From Streptomyces sp. TSRI0107 (lineage in GTDB: Bacteria; Actinomycetota; Actinomycetes; Streptomycetales; Streptomycetaceae), in assembly GCF_001905845.1 (NCBI RefSeq), contig NZ_LIVZ01000013.1, positions 124,001 through 188,000 on the forward strand: 64,000 bases of DNA. The letters run 5' to 3'. Each line of letters begins with the position of its first letter. Within the stretch, counting starts at the first letter, position 1. The translations under genes were made by a program, and so were the position numbers. Shown piece after piece: positions 63,724 to 64,000 of the stretch. Under the pieces are notes generated by a model. That model was not told where the DNA came from. It worked only from the letters and a program-made list of their open reading frames with translations, and did not search any database.

Positions 63724-64000
63724 GGTGGGCAGGCGCTGCCGCGCCGGTGCCGGCGCATTCGCGCGCTGCGCAAACAGTGCGGCTGGGCTGTTCAGCAACT
63801 CGCCGACGCCGCCAAGCTCAGCAGGCGGATGCTCACAGACATCGAACTCGGCAAGGCCAGCCCCAGCCTCGCCACCGTCGACCGGGTCGCCCGCACTCTG
63901 GACACCGACTTCGCTGCCCTCGCCCTGCCCGAGAACGACGCTCAAGGCGCGGATGCCGAAGGCACCCGCGTATGGCAGTCCCCCGACGGCAGCACCACCC
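63700..64000 (+). CDS. XRE-family regulator, 3' end outside window
   Basis: An open frame from GTG at 63700 or further upstream reads RRIRALRKQCGWAVQQLADA, LSRRMLTDIELGKASPSLAT and VDRVARTLDTDFAALAL, a clear XRE/Cro-type helix-turn-helix. The right end of the window cuts it. It is divergent from the dead cyclodeaminase gene, whose start it overlaps. Confidence 0.75.
   Translation, partial: MGRADHPHGGQALPRRCRRIRALRKQCGWAVQQLADAAKLSRRMLTDIELGKASPSLATVDRVARTLDTDFAALALPENDAQGADAEGTRVWQSPDGSTT

Overview
The window is high-GC actinobacterial DNA and almost certainly comes from a Streptomyces chromosome. The evidence is codon usage, a complete conservon (cvnABCD plus two P450s), a GylR/GlpK pair, a GPP34-family protein, DUF6188 and DUF6461-type proteins, a streptogrisin-like protease and start-stop overlaps typical of the genus. 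Genes sit on both strands in short operons. I found no rRNA, tRNA or CRISPR array.

Layout. 0-4.7 kb: a truncated secreted carboxylesterase, then two wall-hydrolase-like proteins with different N-terminal domains (an M15-like peptidase and a lysozyme-like fold) joined to nearly identical seven-bladed lectin propellers. 4.7-8.1 kb: a large AAA (STAND-type) regulator. 8.2-12.9 kb: the xanthine dehydrogenase operon xdhA-xdhB-xdhC. 13.3-16.5 kb: a broken alpha/beta hydrolase, a DUF6188 protein, and a glycosyltransferase with a coupled partner. 16.8-22.5 kb: the conservon, with an internal 16-residue repeat array in CvnA and a CYP157-like P450 without the ExxR motif. 22.6-28.1 kb: a secreted S1 protease, then a TetR/amidohydrolase/permease module sharing a predicted operator. 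28.4-29.6 kb: a scrap zone with a frameshifted MDR fragment, a rearranged SDR and a 166-bp MITE-like element. 29.6-31.9 kb: an F420-type oxidoreductase, an SRPBCC protein and a divergent HxlR regulator. 32-37 kb: a SMI1/KNR4 protein and a coupled pair ending in a 1,091-residue P-loop/TPR protein. 37.2-39.7 kb: an isoprenoid cassette (small protein, polyprenyl diphosphate synthase, MpaB/rubber-oxygenase-like protein). 39.8-42.1 kb: glpK and its IclR regulator. 42.4-48.9 kb: signalling and membrane genes (RsbW-like ATPase, DJ-1, PP2C phosphatase, GPP34, CPBP protease, a Vgb-like propeller). 49-58.5 kb: three small regulator/enzyme modules, a second MITE copy, several gene remnants, two YceI proteins and an APH-family kinase. 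58.5-64 kb: an accessory region with pseudogenes and transposase remnants.

The most striking item is the gene at 59224-59994. Its 256-residue product reads as two histone folds in tandem. The first aligns without gaps to the alpha2-L2-alpha3 core of eukaryotic H2A. The second ends in a segment matching the alpha3-alphaC region of H2B. I know of no described Streptomyces family of this kind. Second in interest are the polyprenyl synthase/MpaB-like oxygenase cassette, the pair of propeller proteins with swapped catalytic domains, and the two inverted MITE copies. One MITE copy supplies the stop codon of the neighbouring gene.
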